DNA from: Candidatus Binatia bacterium
GTDB taxonomy: Bacteria > Desulfobacterota > Binatia > UBA12015
Assembly (NCBI GenBank): GCA_036563615.1
Contig: DATCMB010000019.1
Span: 147,071 to 211,070, forward strand
DNA: 64,000 bases
Direction of reading: 5' to 3'
A program made the translations under genes and the position numbers. The notes under the pieces were generated by a model. It was not told the DNA's origin. It saw only the letters and a program-made list of their open reading frames with translations, and searched no databases. Below, piece by piece: positions 34,626 through 43,207 of this stretch (its first letter is position 1; every line of letters begins with the position of its first letter).

Positions 34626-36563
34626 ATGCGACCCGGCCCCGCAACGCTCGCTTGCTTGTGCGCCGCGCTCACGGTCGCGGCCTGCTCGGACGCGCAGAAT
34701 CCGGGCGGATCCGGAGTGCAGAGCTCGCCCCGCGAGTGGCGCATGTACGGCGGCGGCTACGAGCGGACGTTCTTCAATCCGCACGAGACGCTGATCAACA
34801 AGGGGACGGTCTCGAAGCTCGTGCCGCTGTGGCGCTTCACGACCGGCGCGGTGGTGACGGCGTCGCCGGTCGTGGCCGAGATCGAGCTGCCGGGCGAGGG
34901 CTCGGTGCAGGCGCTCTACGTCCCGTCCTGGGACGGCATCCTCTATGCGCTGCGCACCCACGACGGCTCGCCGATCTGGACGTACCGCTTCAAGCCGCAT
35001 CCGGGCGCGTCGTACCCGCAGGCGTCGTCCGGCGCGATCGCCGACGTCGACGGGCGGCGGCTGCTCTACGTCGGCAGCGGCATGACCATGTACTGCCTCG
35101 ACGCGACCACCGGCGAGCTGGTCTGGCAGTTCGACGCGGGCACGGGCTGCGAGGACTGCGACTTCCTCACCGAGCGCAACGAGATCCTGTCCTCGCCCGC
35201 GGTGTTCGAGGGGCAGGTCTTTTTTGGCATGGACCTGAACGACTTCGGGCGCGGCAAGGGCGGCTTCTACAGCGTCGACGCGCGTCGCGGCACGCTGCGC
35301 TGGTACTTCGACCTCGAGACCGGCGCGACCTGCCGTCCGTTCGCCGACGACGAGGTGCGACGCTACGACGGCTACCACACCGCAGAAGAGCTCGGGCTGC
35401 CGAAGGACTTCTTCGCGACCCGCCCGGGCTGCGACCACGACCGCACCGGCACGGCGTGCGGCAACGTCTGGTCGTCGGCGACGATCGACGTCAAGCGCAG
35501 ACTCGTCTACTCCGCGTCGAGCAACTGCGACACCGACGACGACCCGAGCACGCCCGACCCGCCGCCGCCCATGCCGCCCTTCGACGAGGCGATCTTCGCG
35601 CTCACCCTCGACGGCGCGCCGGTCTGGGTCTGGCGTCCGCGCGAGGTCGACAACGACGACCTCGCGATCGGCGGCGTGCCGAACCTCTTCGAGATCGAGA
35701 TCGGCGGACGCGTGCGCGAGGTGGTGGGCGTCGGCGTCAAGGACGGCACGTACTACGTCCTCGACCGCGACGGCGTGAACGAGATCACCGGACGCGTCGA
35801 GCCCTACTGGCAGACGAAGGTCGTGCCGGGCGGCGACATCGGCGGCATCATCGCGAGCGCCGCGGTCGGCGAGGGCAAGGTGCTGTTCAGCACCGCGGTC
35901 GGCACCGACATCGCGAACCCGCAGCTCCCGGCCGCGTGGGGCCTGCGCGCGTCGGACGGCGCCGTGCTGTGGAGCAACCCCGACGCGCTGCCGAGCTTCG
36001 GCCCGACCACCGCGATTCCCGGCGTCGTCTTCATGGGCTCGATCGGCGGCTCGGTCTTCGCGTACGACTCGGACACCGGCGCGGAGCTCGCGCGCCTCGG
36101 CGTCGGCGGCCCTGCGTCGTCGGCGCCGGTCCTGGTCGGCGGCCGGCTCTACGTCGGCTCGGGCACCGGCGCGCGCGGCGGCTCGCCGGCGGAGATCGCG
36201 TTCCAGACCTCGCTCATCCCGAGCCCGGTGACCGCGTTCTGCATCGCCGGCACCGACGGCTGCCCCGAGACCGGCTCGTGCGACGACGGCAACACCTGCA
36301 CGGTCGACGCGCGCGACGCGTCCGGCGCGTGCGAGAACGTCCCGCGCCCGAACGGCAGCGAGTGCACGATCGGCGCGTTCGAAGGCGCGTGCGTGGACGG
36401 CGTCTGCATCCTCGACGAGGCGATCTGCGACGACCTGAACCAGTGCACGACGGACGAGTTCGGCGCCGGCGGCTGTCGCTTCGTCGAGCGGCCGGACGGC
36501 ACGCCGTGCGTGGTGCGCGACGACGCGGGAGTGTGCCAGTCGGGCCGCTGCGTGAAGCTGTGA
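34626..36563 (+). CDS. PQQ-type beta-propeller lipoprotein with Cys-rich C-terminus
   Basis: A 645-aa exported protein. The lipobox is TVAAC, so it is probably lipidated at Cys19. Residues 30-560 contain propeller repeats with the W-motif of PQQ-dependent alcohol dehydrogenases (PLWRFTTGAVVTASPVV, LVWQFDAG, AVLWSNPDA). A Cys-rich tail from about residue 560 (CDDGNTC, CTIGAFEGACVDGVC, CDDLNQC) is of the type common in myxobacterial secreted proteins. Whether it binds PQQ and oxidises an alcohol is unproven; it may instead be a structural or surface protein. It stands alone, divergent from the metal-efflux operon. Confidence 0.85.
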   Translation: MRPGPATLACLCAALTVAACSDAQNPGGSGVQSSPREWRMYGGGYERTFFNPHETLINKGTVSKLVPLWRFTTGAVVTASPVVAEIELPGEGSVQALYVPSWDGILYALRTHDGSPIWTYRFKPHPGASYPQASSGAIADVDGRRLLYVGSGMTMYCLDATTGELVWQFDAGTGCEDCDFLTERNEILSSPAVFEGQVFFGMDLNDFGRGKGGFYSVDARRGTLRWYFDLETGATCRPFADDEVRRYDGYHTAEELGLPKDFFATRPGCDHDRTGTACGNVWSSATIDVKRRLVYSASSNCDTDDDPSTPDPPPPMPPFDEAIFALTLDGAPVWVWRPREVDNDDLAIGGVPNLFEIEIGGRVREVVGVGVKDGTYYVLDRDGVNEITGRVEPYWQTKVVPGGDIGGIIASAAVGEGKVLFSTAVGTDIANPQLPAAWGLRASDGAVLWSNPDALPSFGPTTAIPGVVFMGSIGGSVFAYDSDTGAELARLGVGGPASSAPVLVGGRLYVGSGTGARGGSPAEIAFQTSLIPSPVTAFCIAGTDGCPETGSCDDGNTCTVDARDASGACENVPRPNGSECTIGAFEGACVDGVCILDEAICDDLNQCTTDEFGAGGCRFVERPDGTPCVVRDDAGVCQSGRCVKL

Positions 36564-36654
36564 CGGTCGTCGTGCGCTGACGAACGGGACGCTCAGCTCG
36601 GCGATTCGCTGGCGAAGACTTCGCCACCGGGTAGGATCGCCGCGGAGCCACCCG

Positions 36655-37599
36655 ATGTCCCCCGCAACGACCGCGGTCGCGAGCGGACTCACGCGACGCC
36701 AGGCCGACGAGGTCGTCGTGCTCCTCGCCGCGATGGGCATCGAAGCGGTGGCGGAGGCCGACGACGCGCGCGTGTACGCCGTCTACACCGGCGAGCTCGA
36801 CGCCGAGCGCGCGCGGGCGCTGATCGCCGAGGAGTATCCGGCCGGCTTCGGGGCGAACGTCGATCGAGAGCAGGCGGCGGCGCGCGCGCAGCGCCACGCG
36901 CCGCCCGCGGGCGCGCTGTGGCTGCACCGCGACGTGTGGGCGGTCGCGCTCGTCGCCGCGGTGTGCGTCGGCTGGTTCTGGCTGCTGCACGGCGCAGGAC
37001 GCGAGGTCACGCGCGCGCGACTCCTCGACTTCGGCGCCGTCACCTGGGACCAGGTGTGGCTCGGCGAGTGGTGGCGGCTCGCGAGCGCCGTCTTCGTCCA
37101 CTTCGACGGCCCGCACCTCGTCACCAATCTTCTGACGCTCGCGATCCTGGGGCCGCCGCTCGCGCACCTCGTCGGACCGTGGCGCTTCCTGCTGATCTTC
37201 GCCTTGACGGGAATTGCGGGCAACGCGTTCAGCCACGTGTTCGCGCCGAGCGCGAGCCTGAAGGGTGGCGCGTCGGGCGGCATCGCGGGCGTGCTCGGCG
37301 CGCTCGCGGGGACGTCGCTCGATCCGGCGTGGGGCGGGCGCTTCAAGCGCTGGCAGGTGCTGGGCGCGCTCGCCGCGGTGTACGCGCTGCTGGTCGGCGC
37401 GGGGCCGGGAAGCGACAACGCGGCGCACCTCGGCGGGCTGCTCGCGGGCGTCGCGCTCGGACGCCTGCTCGCGCCGCGCTTGGCGCATCCGCAGCGTGAT
37501 GCGAGCGCCTCGTCCGAGGCGTCCTCGCCGACGATCGATCCGAGGGCTCCCTCACGGGAGCAGGGCGCACGAACGGAGCACGACGCGCGACCCGAGTGA
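36655..37599 (+). CDS. Rhomboid-family intramembrane serine protease
   Basis: A 314-aa polytopic protein. An N-terminal cytoplasmic region (residues 1-85) resembles a small regulatory ACT/DUF2007-like fold. The rhomboid core follows: FVHFDGPHLVTNLLTLAILGPPL (here as HFDGPHLVTNL), the catalytic serine in GASGG (Ser207) and the catalytic histidine in AAHLGGLLAG (His258). Such enzymes cleave membrane-embedded helices and release proteins. Substrates are unknown. The gene has its own short upstream region and converges on the LLM gene. Confidence 0.9.
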   Translation: MSPATTAVASGLTRRQADEVVVLLAAMGIEAVAEADDARVYAVYTGELDAERARALIAEEYPAGFGANVDREQAAARAQRHAPPAGALWLHRDVWAVALVAAVCVGWFWLLHGAGREVTRARLLDFGAVTWDQVWLGEWWRLASAVFVHFDGPHLVTNLLTLAILGPPLAHLVGPWRFLLIFALTGIAGNAFSHVFAPSASLKGGASGGIAGVLGALAGTSLDPAWGGRFKRWQVLGALAAVYALLVGAGPGSDNAAHLGGLLAGVALGRLLAPRLAHPQRDASASSEASSPTIDPRAPSREQGARTEHDARPE

Positions 37600-37644
37600 G
37601 GCGCGCGCGCCGCGTAGCTCGAAGCGCGACTCAGGACGTGCGTC

Positions 37645-38574
37645 TCACGCGAACGCCGGCATCACGCGCTCGACGAACAGCTCGAGCTGCTCGAGCTCGA
37701 ACGGCGCCCGCAGCGCGAGGATCACCCACTCGGCGCCCGCGCGCTGGTACTCGCCGATGCGGTCGATCACCTGCTGCGGCGTGCCGATCAGCATGCTCGG
37801 ACGGATGTACGGGAAGAGGCTCCCGAACTGGGCCGCGAGCTTCTCCTCGACGCGCGCGAGCTCGCTCTCGCGCTCGACGATCGCCGGACCGAGGTTGACG
37901 GTGCGCAGGATCGAGCGCGGGTCGCGCTTCTCGCGCTCGCACCAGCGGTCGAGCACCTCGCGCTTCTGCGCGAAGACCTCGGGCGCGACGAACGGGATGT
38001 TCCAGCCGTCGGCGTAGCGCGCGACCAGACGCAGCAGCCGCTTCTCGCCGCCGCCGCCGATCCAGATGCGCGGCCGCGCCTGCACGGGCTTCGGCGCCGA
38101 GTACGCGTCGGTGACGCGGTAGTACTTGCCCGCGAACGTCGTGCGCTCGTTCTCGAACATGCTGCGCACGATCTGCACGCCTTCCTCGAGCTGGTCGAGG
38201 CGGTCCTTGATCGGCAGGAACGGGATGCCGAAGGCGTCGAACTCCTGCTGGTGCCAGCCGGCGCCGAGGCCGCACTCCATGCGTCCGCCGCTCACGTGGT
38301 CGATGGTCGCGAGCGCCTTCGCGAGCACCGCCGGGTGGCGGTAGGGCACGCAGTAGACCAGGCAGCCGACACGGACGTTGCGCGTCTCGCAGGCGAGCGC
38401 CGTGTGCGCCGCGACCGCTTCCAAGCAGGGGCCGTCGAGGTCGGTGAACTGCGCCGGGTAGAAGTGGTCCCAGACCGAGACCCAGTGGAAGCCGCGCTCG
38501 TCGGCGAAGCGCCAGAGCGTGCGCAGCTCGTCGAGCGTGCACAGTTGCGGACCGGTGTGGATGCCGAACTTCAT
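37645..38574 (-). CDS. LLM-class F420-dependent oxidoreductase
   Basis: A 309-aa luciferase-like TIM barrel. It starts MKFGIHTGPQLCTLDEL, has WVSVWDHFYPAQ near residue 31, GRMECGLGAGWHQQEF near 96, and IWIGGGGEKRLLRLVA in the second half, all signatures of F420-dependent or FMN-dependent members. The function cannot be assigned more closely. The ATG at 38574 was chosen because family similarity begins there, although the frame stays open upstream. It diverges from the YfhO-like gene across 52 bp. Confidence 0.9.
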   Translation of the reverse strand: MKFGIHTGPQLCTLDELRTLWRFADERGFHWVSVWDHFYPAQFTDLDGPCLEAVAAHTALACETRNVRVGCLVYCVPYRHPAVLAKALATIDHVSGGRMECGLGAGWHQQEFDAFGIPFLPIKDRLDQLEEGVQIVRSMFENERTTFAGKYYRVTDAYSAPKPVQARPRIWIGGGGEKRLLRLVARYADGWNIPFVAPEVFAQKREVLDRWCEREKRDPRSILRTVNLGPAIVERESELARVEEKLAAQFGSLFPYIRPSMLIGTPQQVIDRIGEYQRAGAEWVILALRAPFELEQLELFVERVMPAFA

Positions 38575-38626
38575 GTCGCGTCTGCCCTGGCGAACGGCTG
38601 AAGAAACGCCTTCCGAACGCCGATGT

Positions 38627-40876
38627 ATGAGCGTGAAATCAGGGCCGGGAGAGCAACGCAAGCGCACGGACGTCCTGCTCGCGCTGCTGCTGTGTCTCGC
38701 GGTCGCCTGGTGGTTCGCGCCGCTGCTCGCGGGGCGCGCGATCGTCGCCGAGCCGGACATGCTCGCGGCGCTGCTGCCGCTGAAGTCGTTCCTCGCGCGC
38801 GCGATCGCCGAGGGCCGGTGGCCGCTGTGGAACCCCGACGCGGCGCTCGGCAAGCCGTTCCTCGCCGATCTGCTCGCGGGCGCGCTCTACCCGGGCAACC
38901 TGCTGCTCGCCGTGCCGCCGTTCTGGCGCGGGCTGAACTTGCTCTTCGTCGCACACTACGCGTTCACCGCGCTCGGCGCCTGGCTGCTGCTGCGCGTGTG
39001 GAGCTTGCCGCGGAGCGCGGCGCTGCTGGGGGCCGTGGTGTGGACCTTCGGCGGCACCATGGTGTCGCTCGGCAACGTGCTGAACCAGCTTCTGTCCGCC
39101 GCGTGGCTGCCGTGGATCCTGTGGGCGTGGCTCCGGCCGCGCGCGCTCGGCGTCAAGATCGCGCTCTCGTCGCTCGCGATGGGCATGGCGCTGCTCGCCG
39201 GTGGGCCGGAGATGGTGCTGGTGTCGGCGGCGGCGCTGGTGCTCACGAGCCGACATCCTGCGAGCCTCGTCGTGCCGCCGCTCGCGTTCGCCCTCGCGGC
39301 CGTCGAGCTGCTGCCGTTCGGTCACTACTTGACGGAGACCTGGCGCGGCACGTTCGGCTTCGACCCCGCGACCGCGATGCGCTACTCGGTGCCGCCGATC
39401 GACCTCGCGCAGCTCGCGCTCGCCTGGTGGCCGCCGTCGCCCGAGCGCTTCATGCCGCAGATCTACGTCGGGCCCGCGGTGCTCGCGCTCGCCGTCGCGG
39501 GCCTGCTCGCGTCGCGCACGGGACGTCTCTACTGGGCGCCCGTCGCGCTCGGCGCGCTGCTCGTCGTGATGGGCTCGCACACACCGGTCTATCCGTTCCT
39601 CCACGCGCACGTGCCGCTGTCGAATCTGCTGCGCTATCCCGAGAAGCTCTTCCTCGGCGTGCACGCGCTGCTCGCCGTGGGAGCCGCGTTCGGGCTCGCG
39701 GCGCTGCTCGCGGTCGCGCGGCGCCATGGTCGCGCGCGGCTCGCGACGCTGGCGAGCGTCGTGGTCGTCGCGGGCGTGTTCTTCGACCTCGCGCGCGCGA
39801 ATCGCGACGTCCTCTACGCGCCGCAGCCGGCCGCGATCCTCGACCCGCCTGCCGTGGCGCGCGCGATCCTCGCGGACACCTCCACGCGTCAAGCAAGCAA
39901 TGCTTCAGATGAGAGCGGAGCGGCGGTCGTCGGCGCGCCGCGCATCTACGCCAACCCGACCGGACGCTACATTCCGCGCTCGCTCGCCGCGGCGGTGGCG
40001 ATCGATCGCAACCTGCCGTGGGGCGCGGTCGCCGAGCTCTACGGCCTCGCCAACGTCAACTCGCCGAGCTCGCTGAACCTCGTCAAGCACGAGCACCTGC
40101 ACGAGATGCTCGCCGCCGTGCCGCGCGATCAGGCGCTGCGCGTGCTGGCCGCGCTCGGCACCGAGTACGTGACGAGCTTCGTCTGGCTCGATGGCACGCC
40201 CGGCCTGCGTCCGCTCGACGTCGAGGGCGAGTCGCTCGGCGTGCGCGCGTACGCCTTCGAGGATGCGCGGCCGCGCGCGTTCGTCGCGCAGCGCATCGAG
40301 ATCGCGCCCGACGCGGAGCGCGCGCTCGAGCGCTTCGTCGCGCTCGCCGGCGAGGGCGCGGCGGACGTCGCGGTGCTGACGGCGCAAGGCGCGCGCTCGC
40401 TCGGCCTGCCCACGGCGTCCGCGATGGGAGCGGGCATGGGTGACGGCGCGGCGCGGGCCGCCGTGCGCCTGGTCGCGGATCGGCAGAGCGAGCTCGTCCT
40501 CGACGTCGATCTCGCCGACGACGGGTTGCTGGTCGTGAACGACACCTTCCTCGGCGGCTGGCGCGCGTCGGTCGACGGCGTCGAGGCGTCGATCGTCGAG
40601 GTGAACGGCCTCGTGCGCGGCGTCTGGCTGCGCGCGGGCGCGCACCGCGTCGTCCTGCGCTACCTGCCGCCGGGACTCCTCGCGGGTGCCGCCGTGACGC
40701 TGCTCGCGCTCGCGGCGCTCGGCGCGCTTGCGTGGCACGGGCGTCGCAGCGTCGCGCTCGCGCGGGCGGGCGCGCCAGCGCGCGGAGACGTCGCTGCGCC
40801 ACACGAAGCGACCCCGCACGAAGCTTCTCCGGCCGTCGAGCCGGGCCGCCCGGAGCTTCCGGCGCCGAGCCGCTGA
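38627..40876 (+). CDS. YfhO-like polytopic membrane protein
   Basis: A 749-aa membrane protein similar to YfhO-type GT-C-like proteins, thought to handle polyprenyl-linked sugars. Twelve or so membrane segments fill residues 20-430, with WPLWNPDAALGKPFLADL near residue 65 as the typical extracytoplasmic motif, and SNLLRYPEKLF near 330. A soluble extracytoplasmic region of about 250 residues follows, ending in LVVNDTFLGGWRASVDG, and one more helix lies near the C-terminus. The start ATG at 38627 places the first helix at residue 15. The gene is single. Confidence 0.85.
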   Translation: MSVKSGPGEQRKRTDVLLALLLCLAVAWWFAPLLAGRAIVAEPDMLAALLPLKSFLARAIAEGRWPLWNPDAALGKPFLADLLAGALYPGNLLLAVPPFWRGLNLLFVAHYAFTALGAWLLLRVWSLPRSAALLGAVVWTFGGTMVSLGNVLNQLLSAAWLPWILWAWLRPRALGVKIALSSLAMGMALLAGGPEMVLVSAAALVLTSRHPASLVVPPLAFALAAVELLPFGHYLTETWRGTFGFDPATAMRYSVPPIDLAQLALAWWPPSPERFMPQIYVGPAVLALAVAGLLASRTGRLYWAPVALGALLVVMGSHTPVYPFLHAHVPLSNLLRYPEKLFLGVHALLAVGAAFGLAALLAVARRHGRARLATLASVVVVAGVFFDLARANRDVLYAPQPAAILDPPAVARAILADTSTRQASNASDESGAAVVGAPRIYANPTGRYIPRSLAAAVAIDRNLPWGAVAELYGLANVNSPSSLNLVKHEHLHEMLAAVPRDQALRVLAALGTEYVTSFVWLDGTPGLRPLDVEGESLGVRAYAFEDARPRAFVAQRIEIAPDAERALERFVALAGEGAADVAVLTAQGARSLGLPTASAMGAGMGDGAARAAVRLVADRQSELVLDVDLADDGLLVVNDTFLGGWRASVDGVEASIVEVNGLVRGVWLRAGAHRVVLRYLPPGLLAGAAVTLLALAALGALAWHGRRSVALARAGAPARGDVAAPHEATPHEASPAVEPGRPELPAPSR

Positions 40877-41310
40877 GCTGCGAGCTCGCGAGGGGAGGGC
40901 GGCCGCCGGTCGCCGCGGCGCTCGCCGGCGTCGGGCGTCGATGGTTGCCGCCCGCCCACGTGCGGACAGGACACGGCCGACGGCGAAACTTGAGATTGTC
41001 GTGCGGCGACGCGAATCCTGATTCCGTCGCTCCGCCCAGTGCGCTTCCACGACCCGCAAGAGATCGATCGTCCGGCATCGCGGCGCAGCGAGGCGAGAAC
41101 GCGATGCTCGCCGCGCGGCTCGAGGAGCTCAGCGCGCGGCTCGAACGGATCGAGGCCGCGGCTTCCCCGCCGTCGCCCCAGCAAGTCGCGCAGCTGCGCT
41201 AGGAGCGCGCCAGCGCCGAGCGGCGCAGGGTGCCCCGCGGCGTTCCGCGCTTGCCGCAGCGCTCGCGCGCGACGTCGCCGTGCGCGCACACGCGGGCGCG
41301 CGCACGTCCG
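40877..41310. other. Intergenic region with a possible 32-residue peptide
   Basis: No convincing full-size gene is visible between the YfhO-like gene and the convergent MDR gene. One short frame on the plus strand, ATG at 41104 to a stop at 41202, encodes a strongly helical peptide (MLAARLEELSARLERIEA) that looks like a single coiled-coil. It has no good ribosome site. It may be a real small protein or a remnant of a larger decayed gene. Confidence 0.3.
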
Positions 41311-42540
41311 TCAGAGCGACAGCGTCGCAGCGGCCTGGCGCGGGTCGTGCCGTTCGTCGCGGCCCGTCACCGCGTCGCGCGCCTCCTCCGCGTTCACCGC
41401 GAACATCGGGAAGTACGACGCGACCCGGTCGTGGATGCAGTCCTCGGCGAAGTCGCCGATGTCCGCCCACGCGCAGGTCTCGCGCTCGAGCGGCGGCATC
41501 CAGCCCGTCGCCTCGGCGTGCTCGATCGCCTCGAGACCCTCGTCGAGCCGCGCGCCGTGCGTGTGCACGTAGACGTGGTGGTTGATGCACTCGATCGCGC
41601 GCAGCAGCGTCGTCTTCATGCCGCGCCGCCAGCCGGCGGTCGCGAGCACGCCCTGACGGCCGAGCGCCTTGACGGTGGCGCGGAACACCGGCGCGCCGAC
41701 GTGGTCGAGGAAGATCGCGACGTCGCGGCCGCCGCCCGCCGTGCGCAACGCGTCGAGGAACGCTTCCTCCGAGCGCTTGTAGGCCTTGCGGTAGTCGCCG
41801 TCCGCGGCGTAGCGCGCCTCGTCGAACTCGAGGTCGGGGAACTCGCGCCGGTCGATCGGCTCGATGCCGAGCTGGCGGATGCGCGTCAGACGCTCGGGGC
41901 GTGACGCGATCATCGCGACGCGACAACCTTGCTGGCGTGCGAGCAGGAGCTCCGCGAGCGTCACGCCGCCGCCCCAGCCGACGACGAAGGGCTCGGGACA
42001 CATCCGCTCCGTCATCTGCAGACGATAGGCGCCGTAGGCGAGCCGCCAGTTCGCCCACGCGGTCGGGAAGCGCAGCGAGAACGCCGCCCAGTCGCGCGGC
42101 GACCAGGCCGAGTCGCGCAGGATGTGGAGCAGGTTCTCGCGCCGCAGAACCAGGCGACGCGCGAGCACGCCGACCGTGCCGGGCGCGTCGTACGCGTACG
42201 CCTGGATCATGAAGCCGTGCTCGTCCTGCGTGCCGCTCGCGTTCAGGACCGCGACGTCGCCGGGGCGCACGTTGCGCACCGCGCGTCCGACCTCGAGGAC
42301 GCGCATCGTGCCGGCGTTGCCGAGCACGATCCTGTCCTCGCCGCGCATCGCGCAGACGTCGATCGGGTCGCGCAGCACGGCGTGCGTCATGTTGCCTTCC
42401 CAGCAGCCGTAGAGCGGCTCCACGAGGATCCCGTCGTCGCCGAGATCGGGCAGCGTGATGGTCTCGAGCGAGAGCCGCCCCGGACCGCGCTCGTCCGGTC
42501 GCGCACGGTGCAGCACCCAGGCTTCGGTTTCGATCGGCAT
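41311..42540 (-). CDS. Medium-chain dehydrogenase/reductase (alcohol-dehydrogenase-like)
   Basis: A 409-aa MDR-fold protein. The catalytic domain holds LYGCWEGNMTHAVL and VRPGDVAVLNASG; the Rossmann part holds VVGWGGGVTLAELLLARQQG with a glycine-rich turn and FLDHVGAPVFRATVKALGRQG. The zinc-binding Cys/His set of classical alcohol dehydrogenases is not evident, so it may be a reductase that binds NAD(P)H without zinc. Its start lies 10 nt after the end of the truncated MetX-like gene, so the two were probably one operon. The substrate is unknown. Confidence 0.8.
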   Translation of the reverse strand: MPIETEAWVLHRARPDERGPGRLSLETITLPDLGDDGILVEPLYGCWEGNMTHAVLRDPIDVCAMRGEDRIVLGNAGTMRVLEVGRAVRNVRPGDVAVLNASGTQDEHGFMIQAYAYDAPGTVGVLARRLVLRRENLLHILRDSAWSPRDWAAFSLRFPTAWANWRLAYGAYRLQMTERMCPEPFVVGWGGGVTLAELLLARQQGCRVAMIASRPERLTRIRQLGIEPIDRREFPDLEFDEARYAADGDYRKAYKRSEEAFLDALRTAGGGRDVAIFLDHVGAPVFRATVKALGRQGVLATAGWRRGMKTTLLRAIECINHHVYVHTHGARLDEGLEAIEHAEATGWMPPLERETCAWADIGDFAEDCIHDRVASYFPMFAVNAEEARDAVTGRDERHDPRQAAATLSL

Positions 42541-42550
42541 GGTTCCGTCC

Positions 42551-43207
42551 TCAGGCGGCGCGCTCGCGCGCGCGCGGCGCCACCTCGGCGAGGAAGCGCT
42601 CGAGCTCGGGTGCGATGCTCGGCGTGTCGCGCAGGAACGCGGCGTGCCCGATCGGGTTCGACAGCGTGACGTGACGCGACTCGACGCCGTTCTCGCGCAG
42701 CGCCGCGTCGATCTCGGCGATCTCGTTCGGCGGGTAGCGCCAGTCCTGCGCGAAGCCGAGCAGCAGCGCGCGACCGCGGAAGCCGGCGAGCGCTTCGGCG
42801 AGGCTCGCGCGGCCGCGCGAGAGGTCGAAGTAGTCGTTGGCGCGCGCGAGGTAGAGCAGCGCGTTCGCGTCGAGCACGACGTTCTGCGGCTGGCCGAGGC
42901 GCAGCAGCAGACGCTCGATCTCGAAGTCGGGCTCGAAGCTGTACGACAGACGTCGCGGGCGAGCGAGATCGGGCCCGAGCTTGCGCTGCAGCAGGTTGCG
43001 GTCCTGCCAGAAGAGCGCGCCGAACATCGTCAGGAGCCCGATGCCCGCGGTCGGCGGCTCGCCGTCATAGTAGTCGCCGCCGTTCCAGCGCGGGTCGCGC
43101 ATGATCGCCTCGCGGCCGATCAGCGACAGCGCCACCGTGTGCACGGACGCGCGCGGCGTCGCGCTGATCACGATCGCGTTGGCGACGCGCTCGGGCTTGC
43201 TCGCCAT
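42551..43207 (-). pseudogene. Homoserine O-acetyltransferase (MetX)-like hydrolase, N-terminal half missing
   Basis: The 218 residues match only the C-terminal part of MetX-type acyltransferases. Matching parts are the PERVANAIVISATPRAS strand, the AIMRDPRWNGGDYY segment, the catalytic Asp in FAQDWRYPP and the His in NPIGHAAFL. The first ~150 residues, including the nucleophilic-Ser elbow (normally GGSMGGMQ), are absent. Its start ATG falls exactly where the upstream fusion gene stops matching its own paralogue (about 43208). The reading frame is otherwise intact, so it may have been created by a deletion that joined two genes. Activity is not expected. Confidence 0.75.
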
